A stretch of DNA of 30,901 bases from the NCBI GenBank assembly GCA_945787625.1, contig CALZJL010000002.1:1-30901 (forward strand), read 5' to 3'. A program made the translations under genes and the position numbers. The notes under the pieces were generated by a model. That model ran no database searches. It was not told where the DNA came from and saw only the letters and a program-made list of their open reading frames with translations. This stretch comes from an uncultured Prevotellaceae bacterium. GTDB lineage: Bacteria > Bacteroidota > Bacteroidia > Bacteroidales > Bacteroidaceae. How positions within the stretch are numbered: the first letter of the stretch is position 1; every line of letters begins with the position of its first letter. Below, in pieces: positions 28,222 to 30,901 of this stretch.

Positions 28222-29799
28222 CTACCTCCTTGGCGGACGACGCGCACTCAGCGCCCCGCCACCCGACGAGCTCCCCGAGCCCTTCGGAGCCTTAGCCACC
28301 TTCGTCCCCTTCGACGCCCCCTTCACCTTCTTCAGCTGCGCACGCGAATTATCATTCACCATACTACGCACACAACGGAAGCCAATAAACGAACGAGGCT
28401 GATTCTGATACTCAAAGCTACGCCACGCACTCCTGATCATACTCTCAGGATCCTTCCACGACCCGCCCCTCACACACTTCTTCGCCAGACGATAAGGATC
28501 AGGCGCCACCCCATTATTATCCTTAGCCCTCAAGATATTCGCATTATAGCGCAACTCCGGGTTCATATCACTCATAGCCTCCACCCCAGCCTCAGTAAAC
28601 ACCGTACTCGTCCACTCAGCCACATTACCCGCCATATCATAAAGTCCCGATGAATTCGGGCTAAAAATGCCACAACGACTCGTAATCAGGCTCCCGTCAC
28701 GCGTATAATTCCCACGGTCAGGCTTATAGTTAGCATAAAAACACCCCTTATCACTCTTCGTCCCCTTCTGCTCCCAAGGGAACACCGTCCCCTCTTTACC
28801 CCTCGCAGCAAACTCCCACTCCACCTCCGTCGGCAGTCTGAACCTCTGCATACTCCCCGCAAACCTCCCCTGCCCCAGCAAAGCCATATCCGTCCTCCAC
28901 GCACAAAAAGCATTCGCCTGCTCCCAGTTCACCCCCACCACAGGATAATCATCATACTGCGCATTCGAGAAATACAACTTCATATACCTCTCATTATCCG
29001 CATTACGAAAATCATTCACCCAACACGTCGTATCAGGATATACATTCACGATATAAGTATTCAGAAAATCCCAAGGCCCACTCAGCGGACGCGTAATCGT
29101 CTGACGCACTATACGCCCATCATCGTCCACCCAAGCCGTATCCTTACTAATCATCACCACCTCCTCACTCACAGCATGATCCGTATTCAAGTCACGCTCA
29201 TCAGGATTCAGTCTAAACCTCCTCTGCGCCGCCGCCGCATAGTCATAAATCTCATAACGATAATTCATCTGACTCGCGTCCAGCATCTTCGTCCCGTCCA
29301 CAGGGTGATACGTATACACACTCTCAATCGCCCTCAGCTCATCCTCCGTAGCCTTACGCAGCGAAGGAATCGGCTTTTTCCAGTTAAGATGCGGCGTCAC
29401 AGGATCACCATTCTTATCCTCCTCGATCTTAAACGTCTCGTCCCCCCCATACGCAGGATCAGCCAGACGCTCCCTCACGATACTATCCCTCACCCACATC
29501 ACAAACTGCCGATACTTAGCATTCGACACCTCATACTGATCCATCCAGAACCCGTCCACACTAATCTCCCTCACAGGAAAGCCACTCCCCCACAACGAGT
29601 CACCCTCTTCGAAGCCCACCTTCAAGCTACCCTTACCCACAGCCACCATACCATACGGAGTAGACTCCTGCACAGCCGAGCCACGGAAGCCCGTCACCTC
29701 ACCACCATTCGACATAGCATTTGACGAGCCGCCAAAGCAGCCACACAGCGAAAGCAACACCCCCGCCGCACACAAGCCACATACTATACTATTCTTCAT
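28222..29799 (-). CDS. gldK: Type IX secretion lipoprotein GldK/PorK
   Basis: Outer-membrane lipoprotein that forms the periplasmic ring with GldN. From ATG 29799 (MKNSIVCGLC) it has 525 residues; the upstream in-frame extension to 29841 would place 14 extra residues before the signal peptide. The signal sequence ends in LSLCGCFGG, with Cys21 the best lipidation site (LCGC). The body is a formylglycine-generating-enzyme/sulfatase-modifying fold, recognised by FWMDQYEVSNAKYRQFV, LPTEVEWEFAARG, YDMAGNVAEWTSTVF and FIGFRCVRSM. In GldK this fold is structural. The C-terminus is a 35-residue Lys/Ser/Gly-rich tail ending in ARRPPRR. Confidence 0.94.
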   Translation of the reverse strand: MKNSIVCGLCAAGVLLSLCGCFGGSSNAMSNGGEVTGFRGSAVQESTPYGMVAVGKGSLKVGFEEGDSLWGSGFPVREISVDGFWMDQYEVSNAKYRQFVMWVRDSIVRERLADPAYGGDETFKIEEDKNGDPVTPHLNWKKPIPSLRKATEDELRAIESVYTYHPVDGTKMLDASQMNYRYEIYDYAAAAQRRFRLNPDERDLNTDHAVSEEVVMISKDTAWVDDDGRIVRQTITRPLSGPWDFLNTYIVNVYPDTTCWVNDFRNADNERYMKLYFSNAQYDDYPVVGVNWEQANAFCAWRTDMALLGQGRFAGSMQRFRLPTEVEWEFAARGKEGTVFPWEQKGTKSDKGCFYANYKPDRGNYTRDGSLITSRCGIFSPNSSGLYDMAGNVAEWTSTVFTEAGVEAMSDMNPELRYNANILRAKDNNGVAPDPYRLAKKCVRGGSWKDPESMIRSAWRSFEYQNQPRSFIGFRCVRSMVNDNSRAQLKKVKGASKGTKVAKAPKGSGSSSGGGALSARRPPRR

Positions 29800-29831
29800 T
29801 CTCAATATTATAATTACAATCCAACAAATCA

Positions 29832-30776
29832 CTACAACCACCTCACACTCTGGTGAAAGTTCCTTCCCCTCCTGACAACACTCAAATCCAGTTCATACCC
29901 CACCGTCAGCTCATGCGTACCATTCTGCACCGCAATTCCCCCCGTATACATCTCATAGCTATACCCAATCTTCGCCCCATGGAAGTTAAAGCCCAACAAC
30001 AGAGCCACACTCACCGTCGGACTATAATTCAGTCCAGCATACATCCTGACCTTACTCCCATCATACGCCACACGCAGCGCCACATCAGCCCTCCAGCTCT
30101 GGAAATTAGAACGCACCATAGCGTCCGCCATCATTCTAAACTCCCTATTGCGCAACGTCAGGCAATACCCCCCCATCGCCGCCAGCGTCGGTGCGAAAGC
30201 CACCTGATACCTCTTCTCGTCACCCAGGCTCACCACCGGCGACAACAGATGCGTACAAGCCACCCCCACATGCCACACCTCCCCACAGTCATACCTCAGC
30301 CCCATATCCAGATCAAAGCCCATACCATTCAAGTCCGTCGACGGAATCACATTGTCCCCCGCACCCTCAGTCACAGCCCCACTACCCTTAAACGCATTCG
30401 ACAACAACGCAATTCTAATCCCCCCACTCACACGATGTCTCCGGCCAAACGGGTGATGATACGCATAGTCCACCCACATCCTCTTGTTGCTCAGCAAACC
30501 GATCTTATCATTCATAAATCCCAGCCCCACCCCATGACGCGGCGAGAGGAAAAACAAAGGCATATCAGCCTGCAAGACAAACACCTGTCCCCCATTCTCG
30601 AACCCCGCCATCTCCATACGGTAAGCCCCATTCACATCGAGCATCGAACCCAGCCCCGCCGCCGCAGGGTTGTGAAGCGTCCTCAGCTTCCAGAAATGAG
30701 TAAAAGCCGCGTCGTCCTGCGCCCAGGCACCAGATGCCACCAGCACCCAAACCAGTATAACAAACAGCCTCTTCAT
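29832..30776 (-). CDS. porP: Type IX secretion membrane protein, PorP/SprF family
   Basis: Outer-membrane beta-barrel that accompanies T9SS substrates or the core ring. From ATG 30776 it has 314 residues, the usual size. The signal peptide is MKRLFVILVWVLVASGAWAQ, followed by the family signature FWKLRTLHNPAAAGL. Glycine-rich beta strands follow (VGLGFMNDKIGLLSNKRMW, then the Tyr-His-His-Pro segment). A porP gene at the head of porKLMN matches Porphyromonas gingivalis, so this is more likely the core-linked PorP than one of the scattered SprF paralogues. The gap to gldK is 32 bases. Confidence 0.93.
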   Translation of the reverse strand: MKRLFVILVWVLVASGAWAQDDAAFTHFWKLRTLHNPAAAGLGSMLDVNGAYRMEMAGFENGGQVFVLQADMPLFFLSPRHGVGLGFMNDKIGLLSNKRMWVDYAYHHPFGRRHRVSGGIRIALLSNAFKGSGAVTEGAGDNVIPSTDLNGMGFDLDMGLRYDCGEVWHVGVACTHLLSPVVSLGDEKRYQVAFAPTLAAMGGYCLTLRNREFRMMADAMVRSNFQSWRADVALRVAYDGSKVRMYAGLNYSPTVSVALLLGFNFHGAKIGYSYEMYTGGIAVQNGTHELTVGYELDLSVVRRGRNFHQSVRWL

Positions 30777-30792
30777 CACCCAATATAACGCA

Positions 30793-30821
30793 CCCCACAA
30801 TAACAATATTGTACTGTGGGG
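30793..30821 (-). promoter_or_regulatory. Inverted repeat in the porP leader
   Basis: CCCCACA (30793-30799) and TGTGGGG (30815-30821) are perfect complements. Between them lies a second 10-base palindrome, ACAATATTGT (30803-30812). The element ends 17 bases before the porP ATG. A weak -7-like sequence (TATTTTTA, around 30823-30830) lies just upstream, so the structure could be the 5' end of the T9SS mRNA or an operator. There is no T-run after it on the minus strand, which argues against a terminator of the gene to the right. Confidence 0.5.
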
Positions 30822-30846
30822 ATAAAAATAAGCATTTTATAGTTGC

Positions 30847-30901
30847 TCAATACTCCTCCTCGTCCCAAAGGAAGTCCTCCTTGCTCGGATAGTCCGGCCA
30901 C
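30847..30901 (-). CDS. C-terminal fragment of an unidentified minus-strand gene
   Basis: The last 17 codons before a TGA at 30847-30849 read WPDYPSKEDFLWDEEEY. The acidic, aromatic composition and the G-rich coding strand look like genuine protein, but the piece is too short to identify. It ends 70 bases before the porP start. Confidence 0.45.
   Translation of the reverse strand, partial: WPDYPSKEDFLWDEEEY

Noticed and set aside
28222..29799. GldK as an active formylglycine-generating enzyme or sulfatase-modifying factor
   Set aside because: The fold matches, but the lipoprotein signal, the position at the head of gldLMN and the basic tail identify the structural T9SS ring protein.

Overview
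The window comes from the chromosome of a Bacteroidota bacterium, almost certainly order Bacteroidales. The evidence is the EF-Tu/ribosomal protein/rpoBC order with interspersed tRNA genes, promoters of the Bacteroidetes form (TTTG or TTG, 19-20 bases, TAnnTTTG), the lack of strong Shine-Dalgarno sequences, a Bacteroides-type malate dehydrogenase, and a complete porP-gldK-gldL-gldM-gldN (type IX secretion) cluster. The genus cannot be named from the sequence alone.

All genes except one lie on the minus strand, so transcription runs from high to low coordinates. Positions 1-12877 hold the translation/transcription superoperon. A clear promoter near 12846-12877 reads through tRNA-Tyr, tRNA-Gly, tRNA-Thr, tuf, tRNA-Trp, secE, nusG, rplK, rplA, rplJ, rplL, rpoB and rpoC (rpoC runs off the left edge). 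A stem-loop followed by a T-run lies between rplL and rpoB and looks like an attenuator that would lower RNA polymerase output relative to ribosomal proteins. Upstream, rpsU, a Xer-type tyrosine recombinase and hpf form a short operon with its own promoter at rpsU.

Positions 14444-15900 contain a repeat-rich spacer and the malate dehydrogenase gene with its own promoter. Positions 15917-19639 are a tightly overlapped gltX, gamma-carbonic-anhydrase-like and aminopeptidase P operon. The only plus-strand gene, pgpH (7TM-HD c-di-AMP phosphodiesterase), is divergent from gltX and overlaps priA tail to tail.

Positions 21801-30776 are a run of co-directional genes: porP/sprF, gldK, gldL, gldM, gldN, an outer-membrane beta-barrel protein and priA. 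They encode the type IX secretion ring (GldK/GldN), the proton-driven motor (GldL/GldM) and a PorP partner barrel, with a replication-restart helicase attached at the end. The right edge carries what looks like the last 17 codons of another minus-strand gene.

The right half has a striking strand asymmetry: the plus strand is rich in C and poor in G whichever strand is coding. It gives pgpH a codon usage opposite to that of its neighbours and creates very long spurious antisense reading frames. I see no CRISPR array, insertion sequence, prophage or defence locus. Most of the window is core genome, and the observations worth following up concern regulation, the T9SS cluster and base composition rather than a new gene system.
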